Part shown: positions 46,054-57,400 of the stretch, piece after piece
How positions within the stretch are numbered: position 1 is the stretch's first letter
How the letters are laid out: every line of letters starts with the position of its first letter
Origin: Taiwanofungus camphoratus
Lineage: Eukaryota > Basidiomycota > Agaricomycetes > Polyporales > Taiwanofungaceae
Assembly: GCA_003999685.1 (NCBI GenBank)
Contig: CP021231.1
Span: forward strand, 186,001-250,000
Reading direction: 5' to 3'
DNA length: 64,000 bases
Notes under the pieces: model-generated
Database searches by the model: none
Told to the model about the DNA's origin: nothing
Seen by the model: only the letters and a program-made list of their open reading frames with translations
Program-made: the position numbers and the translations under genes

Positions 46054-47377
46054 ATGTTGATTTCATTCATCACTCATTGTTTTCCAAGAACACGAACTCT
46101 ATCGACTTCCGCGAAACATGCACTTTACCTTGACCGGGGAGTGCTCATAGTGAACAAACCTCCGGGACTCGTGTGTCAATTTGACAAGACGGGTAGCCAG
46201 GTGTGTAGAGGACGATCTCTTCATGAATCGACTGGACTCTCCTGAACCCAAGGTTGTAGGAGGGCGAAAGTCAAGACTTCAATAATTTTGTCCTTGGTAC
46301 TATTCGTTCGAGCTGTGGCCTATTCCAATGATTTTTTTACCTGGGACCAGATCTCAAGGACAGTCTTGCGCTAGGCACTGATCTACATCCCGTGCATCGC
46401 CTCGACAAGGTATTCCCTCCTTATAATACACATTTATCAACTCAATAGTGTTGCGAATCTTCTTTCCCTATATCCTCAGGGAACAACGGGCGCCCTAGCC
46501 TTCGCCCTCACACCTGAGAATGCGCGAGACCTCGCACAGCAGTTTCGGGCTCACACGGTAGAGAAGATCTACCTTGCCCTTGTCCGCGGAGGTTCCGCAT
46601 CGTTCTCATCACATTCTGGTACCATACGAGGTGCTCATTATAATGTTGATGGACGTATTTCGACTATTGATAGCGGGGAGAGGGATGGTGGTTCGAAGAG
46701 GGGGGTGGCAGAGACTGATTGGGAGGTGATCGCATCTTCTGTGAGTGCGACACATTTTTGATGCGGCAGTGACTCATCACTTTGATGGCTGCTGTTAGCC
46801 TTCTGTCCCGATCACACTCGTAAAGCTGCGACCTTATACAGGACTTAAGCATCAGCTTCGCGTGCACATGGCGCAGACGTTAAAAAGTAGGCGCGCAATG
46901 CTGTCATTCTTTGAAGTCCGATTTGAAAGACCTTTTTTCCCCGGAAGCTCCCATCCTTGGAGATATGCTCTACTCTCGTTCCAAACTATCGTCAAAAATC
47001 ACCGATGTGACAGACGTTCCGAAGGACCTCATGTATCTGCATGCGTCTCAACTATCCATTTTTGTGTGTCAACTTAGTTCTTCTCGTTCTGTCTTGATGC
47101 TAATTGCTGCACTTCTGTTTAGCGTTATCGTCCTAGCGGTGGACAAAAACGCTTTCGCCTGACAGTTGGCGTTCCGCTTCCCGGCTTTTTTGTGCGGCTC
47201 TGCGCGCGCCTTCATATCCCGCTTCATGCGGACTTCGTGAAAGGGGGGCTATGGGCAGATGGTATTCGGTATCGCACTGAAAGGGCAGCGAGTGGACAAA
47301 TTAATGGAAGTGACAAAAATGGGGGCGAAGAGAAGGCAGACATTGAAAATATAGGTGGTCGGTGGTTGGGCAAATAA
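46054..47377 (+). CDS. RluA-family pseudouridine synthase, probably mitochondrial
   Basis: Seven exons: 46054-46200, 46260-46296, 46351-46409, 46480-46740, 46799-46886, 46948-47063, 47123-47377; 320 aa. The N-terminus (MLISFITHCFPRTRTLSTSA) is basic and Ser/Thr-rich, as in mitochondrial presequences. The catalytic motif HPVHRLDKGTTGALAF contains the conserved aspartate. Other family motifs: VLIVNKPPGLVC, EKIYLALVRG, YTGLKHQLRVHMA and APILGD-like TPILGDMLYS. Known reaction: conversion of uridine to pseudouridine in tRNA or rRNA; the exact target is unknown. The 37-nt second exon is needed to join the frame (EGESQDFNNFVL). The C-terminal region (FRLTVGVPLPGFF) is a short fungal extension. Confidence 0.88.
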
Positions 47378-47587
47378 CCCAGAGTCATTACTGGTGCTTT
47401 GACTCTTGATCGCACAATCATTGTAGGCCTTCAGCTACCATCATGACCTTGATGAAAATGAATTGAATAACTACTAGCTATCCAGATGACAGCATTACAA
47501 GAGAGCATGTTTACACAAGGACAAACGTTTCGCTACTAACAGATATCACTCGGGCTCCTTCATCGGCTCGTCGGTGTCGTCCAGCTA

Positions 47588-48654
47588 CTATTTCTCGGTT
47601 ATGCCCTGTGCTCGTTCCCTCAGCAGCGCACCGACTCCAACTGCCATCGATCCTAGCGCATGTGCTGCGCTTCCCGCTGATACGGCGGGAAGCGAAGGGA
47701 TGGAACCCACCGTAATAAGCACTGCCGCGAGGATTGACATTGTGGTGGGATATTCGCTTATAATACAGTTGAGGGTATCAGATGCTGCGATGAGCCAAAG
47801 TGGTACCTGTGCGATAATTGTCGTCTGTGGGGGCGGAGGAGGTGAAACCAGGCGGAGCGGGGCGGCTAGGCGGGAGAGGGTCCGCGACAAGACAGAGGGG
47901 CTCTGCTTCTGTTCCGATGCAAGCTTCCACTTCTTCTCTGGCTTCGAAGACTGAACGACCGTCTTTTTGAGGCCCTTTGAGCTGGGTTCTTTCCGGACAC
48001 CGGCCTTGGGGGAAGTTCTGGAAATGCTCAAGAATCTTTTCTTGCTTTTTTCATTCTGACTGCTGCGCCATTTCGCATGAAATCTGCTGAGAGCGTTGGC
48101 TTCGATAATATCTTTGGGACGACTCTGTTGTTTCTTATTCGTATCTTTGCTAGCCTGGTCACCGCCTCTTCCCATGATCCACCAAGCCCCTGAGGGCCTC
48201 CTTTCTACTTTGATTGAACCTGTCTTTTTGCTGTCAATGTTCCCTATTGGTATGACCCATCGGGTCACGTATCAGCTCTATCTGTTGACCATACGGAGAC
48301 CAGAAGACGTCTGTACTCACAGCCCATATTGAGAAGTGCGACTGTAAAAGTGGACCATTTCCATCTCCAATGTTCACCACATGCACATTGCATAATAGCT
48401 TCCACTTCTTCGAGTCTTTTACGAGCTTCTTTGCCCATGAAATGTCGTGCGACCTCATGCCACAGCATCTGTGGTACTTTGTGGGCCGTGCATGCTGCTG
48501 CGACTTGCGTAAGCCAAGCATCAATTGACATATCTTTCTTTGACACGCCCAGGAATCGCGGTGGGGAAGATTCAGCAGGCCAGGCCGCCAAGAAAGTCCC
48601 CAAATTAGTCTTCTCGAGTTTGGAACTCGGCTTAAGATTGAATGCACTGAACAT
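47588..48654 (-). CDS. Uncharacterised protein with Trp-rich helical N-domain and Gly/Ala-rich membrane tail (copy A)
   Basis: Two minus-strand exons: 48321-48654 and 47588-48243; 329 aa. The N-terminal domain (about 1-135) has PRFLGVSKKDMSIDAWLTQV, then VPQMLWHEVARHFMGKEARK, WRWKWSTFTVALLNMGW and PSGAWWIMGR. The middle is basic and Ser/Lys-rich. The C-terminus (about 230-325) is hydrophobic: QVPLWLIAASDTL, TMSILAAVLITVGSIPSLPA, then VSAGSAAHALGSMAVGVGAL. That is two short apolar segments rich in Gly/Ala. The copy at 51645-52698 has the same layout and the same first-intron position (after NMG, phase 1). I do not recognise a named family. The tail suggests membrane insertion; function unknown. 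A palindromic double ACGCGT box lies about 260 bp upstream. Confidence 0.72.
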
Positions 48655-49874
48655 GTAGCTTTGGTGAGTGTTGATTCTTCGCAAGAGGTGGATGAGAAAA
48701 CGAATAGAGGTAGGCTTATATGGGTAGGTATTTCACAGAAATACTGGCCCCGTTTTAACTGCCGATTGAGATACTGTGGCCACCCTCGGCTACTGGAAGT
48801 GCTTTGTCCTCGGAAGAATTTGAATTAGTGGCACCTTGCCTTTCTATTCTTCCGAAATGAAATTACCTAAAAGTGGCTGGTCCGTGGCCTTTGTTCCACT
48901 TCTCGTTTGGACGCGTCGCGACGCGTCTTGCTCGTTCACGTGCATCGATTTTCATCTTGTGTCCTCGACTACAGTGGCAAAAACTGGGCTTGCTTGCTTT
49001 GGGTTGATTATAGTGCAACCGCAATGAATGTTCGAAACAGCCCCATTTGTATTGTGCGAGAAATGTCGAGATGGACAGTGTAATTCATATCTGAATCGCA
49101 CTCAGTTTTAATGTGAGCGCCGTACGTAAATCACTCGAATGTTGGTATGACTGGGGTGACTGATTCTAGGTGAAGTCAGCAGGCATCTTGCAATAGCTCT
49201 TGATTCACGGTAGGTTATGTGCTGCAGGGACTACAAGCTGCCTTTCAGAACGTGTCTCCGTTTTCGATCAATGAATATCGAGTGATTAGTCTTTCTGCGA
49301 ACAGATGTATGCTTTCTATCTATCGAAAGCTGAGGGAAATTTTCAAAGAAACGAGGATGCTCGCTTTATTGACGCGCCTCGTTCCTGCTGGGTAACTAGC
49401 ACCAGGTGTTCCTAGCTATCCCATATTCATGTTCCTGTCAGAACAACTCAAGTATCCTTAACGCTTTGTAAACCTTTTCTGTTCTTTGGGATCGGTATGC
49501 TTATCGATTCTGAGCCAATGGTTTGGTCCTCACGCGGACCAATCTTCCATCGTCTCATAGAAGATATTTCGTCCTGAGACCTGATACGCCGTCTATCATG
49601 ACCACACACAGTGATCAACAAGTACCTTGATAGGAAGAGCAGTCGCCTGCTCTTACTCGTGTATGCTCTGCCCCACCTATATATAAAGGTCTAACTAGTG
49701 AGATGTCCATGTCGCTGCCTTCATCACCAAGTTGCAAAAGACCCGTGCACTTCAAGTGTGGATCTTGCATTTGATTTCAGTGATCTTGATCAATTCAGGG
49801 GGTACGTTACACTCTTATAGTCATTGAACGTGTGCATTGAGCGATAATGTGTGATGTATCTTTCCGTTACAGCC
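48655..49874. other. Intergenic, 1.2 kb, promoter side of copy A
   Basis: Divergent starts flank this stretch. It contains the ACGCGT palindrome (48911-48926) and a CACGTG at 48937-48942. No coding region is supported. Confidence 0.5.
48911..48926. promoter_or_regulatory. Perfect 16-bp palindrome with two ACGCGT (MCB) boxes
   Basis: The sequence ACGCGTCGCGACGCGT is its own reverse complement and holds two ACGCGT cores, the recognition element of the fungal G1/S factor MBF. It is about 260 bp upstream of the start of copy A and about 950 bp upstream of the broken hydrolase. A CACGTG lies 11 bp to its right. Regulation by MBF is inference. Confidence 0.45.
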
Positions 49875-50828
49875 ATGGCTACTACAACCGCTGCGCCCGT
49901 GACGGAAGGCATCATACCTTTCGTCTATCAAGATGAGACCTTTCAGACATATTATAAGCTGTTCGGGGACCTCGCTAATCGTACCCACTCTCCACTGATC
50001 GTTCTTCATGGCGGACCAGGCCTGACACATGACTGTATGCTTCCTCTTTCTGACCTTGCTTCGGCCTCGATTCCCGTCATTCTCTACGATCAACTTGGCA
50101 ATGGCCTTTCCACCCATCTCAAAGAGAAGCCGCCGACGTTTTGGACGATCGACCTGCTCATAGATGAACTTGTCAATCTCCTCAACCACTTCTCGATCCA
50201 AGACTCATTCGATCTCTTAGGCCATTAGTGGGGCGGTGTTCTGGGCGCCGAATTCGAGGTCCGCAAGCAACCTGCAGGGTTGAGACATCTCATCCTATCG
50301 GACTCACTTGCTTCAAGTAGCCTGTGGGAACAATCAAACGTACAGCTCTTGCATACATTCTCGAAGGAGGTCCAGGAGGGCATGACAGCCGGAATGAAGG
50401 ATCCGAAGAAATTCCTTGTTGCAATCAAGCAATTTCATGCAACGTATGGTTGTACTGTCAACCCATACCCAAAGGAGGCTTGGCACTCTTTCGATTAGAT
50501 CTTCGGGGAGAACGGCGACCCTACTGTAGCTAGTGCTCCGTGAGGCATCAGGCTGTTGTTATCCTATGTTCATCTTTCTAATCTGATCATTTACTCTACT
50601 TATAGCATTCTCAAGGATTGGTCCATCATTGATCGCCTGCACCTCGTACGCGTGCCTACTTTTGTGATCAATGGTCGTAAAGACATTGCCCAGGACTTCG
50701 TTGTTAAGCCGTTCTTCGACAAAATTCGAAAGGTCGAATGGGTCACCTTTGAGGGCTCAGGCCATACGCCGTTCTGGGAGGAGCGAGAGAAGTACACGCG
50801 TGTCGTCGCCGATTTCCTGAACTTGTAG
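49875..50828 (+). pseudogene. Proline-iminopeptidase-type alpha/beta hydrolase with two in-frame TAG codons
   Basis: Two exons (49875-50539, 50606-50828) with good splice sites give one frame of about 295 codons, interrupted only by TAG at 50226-50228 and TAG at 50496-50498. Family motifs are intact elsewhere: oxyanion loop LIVLHGGPGLTHD, DQLGNGLSTH, acid loop VINGRKDIAQD, and histidine loop FEGSGHTPFWEE. The nucleophile elbow, normally G-x-S-x-G-G (GHSWGG), reads G-H-stop-W-G-G, so the first TAG sits exactly on the catalytic serine codon. No frameshift is present. Best reading: a recently inactivated gene. Stop read-through or a sequencing error are alternatives; simple read-through would still need serine inserted. 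It lies between the two membrane-tail paralogues. Confidence 0.85.
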
Positions 50829-51644
50829 TGCTTGAACGCGTAGTGGGGGCTACAGCGATACAAATCTTGGTGACAGACAAGATTGAAATTTGGCTATCGA
50901 GTGTTCCGGTCGGTGGGATCGCCGTGAATTATGCCCACGTACTGAATTCATTTAGACTGTCCGAATCCTATTCTTCGCAGCGGATATCTCTTATGTAGTG
51001 CTATGCACACTTGGTGTTCTGAGAACACGTATACGAAGTCGCCATTGGTTGAATATCGTCATCTTTCCTGACAAGGCACCCCAGCGGGGCACTGGCTTTC
51101 TGAATGGCCGCTGCCTTCCCGAAACATCCCCTCTTATCTCAGGGCACAGAAACTGAGTACCTTACAGCAACTTTTATCCATGCTAATGCTTACCCGGGAG
51201 TGGAAGACATTTGCCAGTGCCAGTTTAATCTGAGTCAAATACTCGACATCGTGACATATGGAAGTGTGGATTGAATATCACGTACGAGTGAACGAGGCAC
51301 CCACCTGTTTTCTAGTTCAAAATTTTGCAATTTGTCTGCTATTGCAAATTCTAGTCTAATCAAAATGGGCATCTCTTTGCTGTAGTCTAGCATCATTGAT
51401 TTAGTACTAGGACCTACAACTCGTATTTGACACTTCATCCGAGTCAACTCAAACCCGTTATACTACATTACTCCTACAGCGATAATGATATATCCTTGAT
51501 CCGTGGTAGTACAAATAAATACGTAGTCAAGCCACTCGCTTAGTGGTGGGGATTTGTACACCATGTCTGATGTATAGTTCGACTTCTTAGACCGCAACGC
51601 GTCGTAATTCGAGCATGGAGCGATTCGGCACCCACACAACACCT
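50829..51644. other. Intergenic, 0.8 kb
   Basis: Between the 3' ends of the broken hydrolase and copy B; no gene seen. Confidence 0.5.
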
Positions 51645-52698
51645 TTATGACTTAGGCGGTGTCGGAGAAGCGGCGACTTGCATTTGACCATCACTCTGCG
51701 CCTTCAGCCAAGTACCAAGTCCAACGGCAATGGACCCGATAGCGTGTGCAGTATTACTCGCTAGGAAAGCACCGCCTGCACCTGCAGAGATGGCAGGTAA
51801 AGCGGGGAGAGAGCCGACGGTGATGAGCACTGCAGAGAGCGCAGACATGACTTTTGGATGCTCGCTTGTGATAAAGTCCAGCGATTGGCAGGCGTTGATT
51901 AACCAGAGTGGAACTTGGGTGACTGTGGTTACGGCTTCTTGGAGTTCACGAGACGTCAGACTGGGGCTTCGAAGGAATAAAAAAAATCACATACTTTCGC
52001 CTGGAGCATCCGAGGGTGTGAGGGCAGGCGTTGTTGCCGGGGTGCTCTTGGGAGTAGAGCCCTTGGATGAGAATGCAGATGTAATCGATGAAGACACCGA
52101 CTCGATTGAACTCATGGTGAGCGAACGCTTCGGAGTGGGAAGGTCCTTGACTGTGGCGACTTCCGATGTCGACTTCGATTTCTGCGGACCCTTTGGCGGC
52201 ACTGGAGGAGCATCTCCAGCATCCTTGGAGTCCAAGTTTCCGCGTCTGCCTACGATCCACCACAGTCCTGAAGGTTTGCTCTGTACCTCAATCTCTTCCG
52301 TCTTCTGCGAATCAATTTCCCCTACAATTGCAGATTTGCCGAAGTCATTTTTGTTAGCGCCACATGGACATTCCCTAACAAGGACACGCACAGCCCATGT
52401 TACGCATCGCAACTTTGAAGCTTTTCCAATTCCACTTATACTTCCCGCCATGCATGTTCTTCATGACCAGCTTGACCTCGTCAAAGCGCACTTTGGCCTT
52501 GTCGCCAAGGTTATGCTGGCCAACCTTGTGCCAGTACTCCTTCGGAACTTTTCGCTCAATACAGCCCGCCTTGATCTGTGCCAGCCAGTCATTGACGGGG
52601 AGATCCTTCTTGGGTTTACCAAGAAAGCGCGGGGCGTCAGGCCAGGACGCAAAGACTGGCTCGAGATCAAAGGGCTGAATCTTGAATGCATCAAGCAT
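51645..52698 (-). CDS. Uncharacterised protein with Trp-rich helical N-domain and Gly/Ala-rich membrane tail (copy B)
   Basis: Three minus-strand exons: 52392-52698, 51995-52321, 51645-51937; 308 aa. The N-domain (about 1-125) has PRFLGKPKKDLPVNDWLAQI, KVPKEYWHKVGQHNLGDKAK, YKWNWKSFKVAMRNMGW and PSGLWWIVGRRG. A Ser/Thr/Pro-rich linker follows. The C-terminal tail (about 215-300) has TQVPLWLINACQSLDF, VMSALSAVLITVGSLPALPA and GGAFLASNTAHAIGSIAVGL. Motif by motif it parallels copy A, about 3 kb away in the same orientation, so the two are tandem duplicates. The second intron (51938-51994) is absent from copy A. The start at 52698 gives MLDAFKIQPFDLEPVF; an in-frame upstream ATG would add a non-conserved leader. 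No known domain is recognised. Confidence 0.75.
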
Positions 52699-53418
52699 TA
52701 TGGAGTAGGAAAAAAATGAGTCAAAGCAGGTATGGATATTGAATGACCAGGTTGCATCAAGGGTCAAGTAGGTGACATATATACGTGTCAGGAGATGGCC
52801 TCATGGCCTGCTGGGTTTGTGAAATTGGGGGTGCACGAGAAGGGCGTTCAAACGCACATCCATTAACGACTTTGGTCGCAATCGCTCCGATCCGGAACTC
52901 GTTCGATCGAGACATTGGTCTGCCGGCAGACGCTAGAAGTGAACGATGCTGTACGCCTCGTTGTGGACATGTGCAAGTACGCATTGATTGTCGACGGATC
53001 TCCTCGATGCTCACTACCCGGTGAGGCAGTCACAGCCTCATACCTAGATCACCATGCGAAATTAATATTCGGGACATGCGGATTATCTCCATAGCTGCAC
53101 AAATCCATTGATGCCTTGCGGTAGGCAGGCACAGAGCGAGTAAGAAGACTAGCTAAAGAGCACATTGTAGAACTATATCTTCGGTTGGAGACATGACGCG
53201 GACCACAGCGAGTCTTCATGAGTATAGACATCATGGTTGACTGCAGCTAAGCAATTAACAGTCGAAGATCTCTCGAGACGACGTACTTATTTAAGTACGC
53301 TCGCGGAGTTTGAAATTTCAAGTGACCACAGTGGTTCACTACGGACTCACCACGGTCTATAAAGTGCCAATACTGCCGCTGCTAGTCGCTACTTAAGTCC
53401 CAAGGTTCCAGAGATACT
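52699..53418. other. Divergent promoter region of copy B and ARC15
   Basis: 720 bp without a gene. It contains a 7-bp inverted repeat with 2-bp loop at 53283-53298 (GTACTTA/TAAGTAC) and the ARC15 TATA box. Confidence 0.5.
53358..53363 (+). promoter_or_regulatory. TATA box of ARC15
   Basis: TATAAA 56 nt upstream of the ARC15 start codon, in a CGGTCTATAAAGTG context. Position and sequence fit a core promoter element. Confidence 0.5.
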
Positions 53419-54088
53419 ATGGACATCAACTTCCGAAAACTTGACATAGATCAGTATGAGGAGGACGTGCTACTCGAGAGCGAGCTCTATGAAGCAGACC
53501 CGCGAGATCCAGATCAAGTTCTGAACGATGCTAAGCAGAAAGCACTGGCAGTGCGCAGCTCGTTGGCAAAGTACGATCTGACATGTCGCTATAAGGTCTA
53601 ATGAAGCTTATTGTTCCCTGATCTGTCTAAGAGGCGACATTCCCGGGGCGCTGAATGCAGTCCTGGAGGGCGCACCGTATGGTCCAAATGTAGAGGATGC
53701 TAAGGTACCGTTCATCGTATTCATCGTGTACTATTCATGATAACACTCAGACGAACGTGGTTCTGCTCAGACTCTGACATTACAAACTCTTGTTTCCATC
53801 CTGAACAGCACGAAGGCAACGGAAATTCCAGGCGTTGTGAAAGCGCTCTCCCCAGACGCGCAAGACACGCTGATGAAATACCTGTACAAGGGAATGGCGA
53901 TGCCGGGCTGGGGAGATGTCAGCGGGAGTGTGCTATTAGGATGGCATGAGAAGGTGTGTAGATCATCTCTACAGACGTCTCGGCCCTGAGGTTTCTTCAA
54001 TGTCCTTTGGAACGGTCGCCCCTAGTTAACAGAGACTGCAGGCACAGGGTGCATTGTCAGAGCAATGACGGACAGAAGAATTGTATGA
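53419..54088 (+). CDS. ARC15: Arp2/3 complex 16-kDa subunit (ARPC5)
   Basis: Four exons: 53419-53570, 53632-53704, 53771-53953, 54026-54088; 156 aa, the usual size for ARPC5. The N-terminus MDINFRKLDIDQYEED is characteristic. Then come QKALAVRSSLAKGDIPGALN, VEGAP-like LEGAPYGPNVEDAK, TLQTLVSILNSTKATEIPGV, LMKYLYKGMAMPGWGDVSGS and the C-terminal GTGCIVRAMTDRRIV. Known role: smallest subunit of the seven-protein Arp2/3 complex, which nucleates branched actin at endocytic patches and hyphal tips. The acceptor at 54024-54025 is required to restore LTETAGTGC. The helical-repeat fold appears complete. Confidence 0.95.
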
Positions 54089-54447
54089 GATTCGGTTAGC
54101 AGTGTATGATTATTCTGTATAATGTTTACATCTGGATGGTCTTGGGCTCATCTCATGCCGATGACAGAATTTCTATCAGGTGGTCGATGACTACGCAGTC
54201 GCTACAATCGAACAGTGTTTATACGTTCCACGCAGCTTTGGGATCCTCGCCGGCTTTGTCCTCTTTTTATGTACCTGTCGATACTTAGCTTGCATGTACA
54301 CCTTACTCTGTGCAGCTACCAGCGTATCGATGAAAGCCATCAGCCACCACTTCCAAACTGAGGTAAATCTTCAACTCTTACTCCAACCATCATCATCGCA
54401 GACGAACGTCTGCGACAGCGCGCAAACCGATATTATCACCTAGTTAT
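54089..54447. other. Intergenic, 359 bp
   Basis: Between ARC15 and the F-box gene on the same strand; no other feature seen. Confidence 0.5.
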
Positions 54448-57400
54448 ATGCCCAATAGGCCTATTGAAGCTCATCACAGAAAAGACGCATCTCGTATCAA
54501 ATCGTTACACTCACACTTGAATAATACCGCACAACATGGCATCAATAATCATGATTCATGCTCGCTACTTCGCATTCCATCCGAATCCCTCACCCACATT
54601 ACGTCCTTCCTCGACCCGCCGGCTCTTTTTGCGCTCTCCCGAGCCAACAGACAGCTGTACGACCACGTGAAGGACGACAACACCTGGCGGCGGGCATACG
54701 CACATCAATCCCTGGGTATCTCCCCTGAGAGCGATTTCCGCGACAACAACGATGACCGAGCCTTGATGCTACGCCGAGAAGAGACCACATGGAGAAAGGA
54801 ATTTGTATTCAGGTATAATCTCAGGCGGTATGTCATCTTTTTGAACGCGGAAGACCATCTTGTCTTGCTTGGGAATTATTCCATCGTGATCGTCACAGCG
54901 CACCGTCGTAGCGTGGTTCGCGGACTTGGAACGATAAGCCACGATTGTATACATTCTGGATTGGGGACTACAAGGCTTTCATTTTGTATACCCCTATGTC
55001 CAGGACTGCAGGGTGTGCTTTGAATTATATGGGGAGTGTATCAAGTCATGAGCATTGGCCAGACGAGGTCTCTGCATGATGATAGTGAAGAAGTTTGTGA
55101 AACGCATGGGTCATCACTAGAGAACGATTTTGTGCTCGTTTATCAGTAGAGAGACTCGAGTACGCTACGCGTGCGTTTCTGACGTTAGCACATCACCGCT
55201 TTACGGGTCCTTGATATCGTATTCAGTTTGTTGGATCCGCAAGACTGTCCGCACAGTCATATTTCACTCTGGTTCTGTATCTCTTTCTCGATGTGAATCT
55301 CATCTCTTTCAATAGGCGTTGGGAACGCTCTCGTAATCAGCCCGTCACCCATATCCCACATCATTCCGCTATTTCTGCCATGCACTTGATGCCTTCGACC
55401 ACCGTACTTGCGGCCTCCCTCAAATACGGAGTGGTTTCGCGTTCGTACCCACTGTCTGGCAAGGTCCTTCGTGGGTATCTTGATGCCTCTGGCTTCGCGA
55501 ATGGGGTAGGGATAGGGAACCCGAATGCAGAGTTCTCCCCGCATGTTACTGCTATCGCGCTGGCCTCTGAAGGTGGCACTGCAAAGGTGCTCTGGGGTTT
55601 CGGAAACGGCGAGGTTGCCGTGACCACTGCGAACCGCGCAATGGATGGGAGCCGCGCGTCGGCAGCAAAGCATGTGCGCTGCAAGGTGGATGACTGCCAC
55701 GAGGGTGTGGTGCGCGATGTCGCGTGGGGTGCTGGAGCAGATGGGCCGACAGCGTTTGTGACAGGCGCTGCGGACGGACGCGTCAAGCTTTGGGATGCGA
55801 AGAAGGTTCAGTGTCTATGGACATCGAACAAAGGCTCCGGTTTGGTGCCGGATCCCTGTGTCAAGGTTGCGGTGGACGTCGCACACGGGGTCGTGATCGG
55901 CGCTATGCAGAGTGGAGAAGTCGTCGTTTGGTCCGGCCTCACTCCTCTTCTTACCGAGGAACAAGAACCTATTGAATTTGAATCTCACGAGGTCAGAATC
56001 CCCGCAGTCCGGATTGGCAATGTCCCCACTGCGCCTGTCGAAGGGAACGCTCAGCAGGAACTATTTGATCTGCATATGGCATTTGCATCACCTGCGCACT
56101 TATCCATCCTGACAGCTTACCGCAACAGTTGCCATTTCTATCGTCACTCCGTAAACCTCACCTCGGGCGAAGTGAAATGCACAGCTTTTGGAGATGACTC
56201 CACAGGCACTGTGCACTCAATCAAGCCCATATTCAAATTGCAGGATAGTGAATCGAGCTTTGTCATCATCGGTGACCAGCTGGGATGCATCGCCGTCTTC
56301 TCGTGGGATGCACCTCCTGACCCAGGCACCTCGAGCGTCCCTCCTGTATGGAAATTCGAAGCACATGATGACGGGGCTGTTACTGCTCTCGCATGGAATG
56401 CGGTCGTCCTTGTATCAAGCTCCGCACGCGGGTCGATTAAGGTCTGGGATTCGTTTACCTTTGTGCCTCTCCGTTCATTCCCGTCGCCTTCCGCCCGGCT
56501 TGCTGCTGACGGCGAGTGGAACAATGCTAAACAAATACTTTTGGAAAGGGATGCATTAGTTGTATCTTTTGGTACCAAGGTTATGGCATGGAAGGCTGGT
56601 CCTGTCGGTACGCACGACAAAGGTCATGTCAAAGGTAAGCAGTCACGAGCTTCAAAGAGTTCCAGTGCGGCGAAATGGCACCGTAAGTAAACTTAGCTGG
56701 CCATAAACTATTGCTTCTGCAGTTAGACTAACTAGAAGTCTAGAACAATTGGAGATGTACCGCGACATTATGGAGTCTCGCCGAGATCTAGAGGAAGAGC
56801 AGAGGTACACCCAGCGTGCATACGGGCGAGAAAGGGAGCAACGGTCCACTCTAGATCATCTGGGCCTTAACGAAGTTGAGGCAGTTGAATATGTTCTCAT
56901 GCTTAGTCGTGACGAAGAAGATGACAGGCGTCAGCGAAGTTTGCCCCCGAGCCCCGCCTCCGCAATTACTCCGCGAGATGATGAGGGAGTGTTCATGGCC
57001 GACTTCGACGATTTACAAACTCCTATCTCAGCTCCAACTACAGCTGGCTCTGAGTTGGCTTCTGCAGCATCAGCTTATGTATCGTCGTTCTCTTCACATT
57101 CCCCGCCCAGCAGCAGTGTTCATTACGGGCGCTCGCTCCCTCGTGCCGTGCCTTCTCAGTCCAACCATAAGGTCCAGATCTCGCCTCGCATGCGACCAGA
57201 GCCAATGGAAGCAGGCTTCAGCACTAGCCCTCTCGGTTGTTCTACGTCGTCCTCGATGAGTATGCAAGGTGCTCCTCTACCTTCTATATCGGATATAGAG
57301 CAGTTCCCTGTAGTAAGCCGGACTCCGTCTTCTGCGGGTATGTCCCCGCCCAACGGTACCCCAGGAAGTAGCTCCATGACTCGTCGGTCTATATCTGGCA

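Noticed and set aside
55076-55182. Possible C/D snoRNA in the 488-nt F-box intron (ATGATGA ... CTGA)
   Set aside because: C- and D-like boxes are 97 nt apart, but the flanks do not form a terminal stem and no second box pair is clear.
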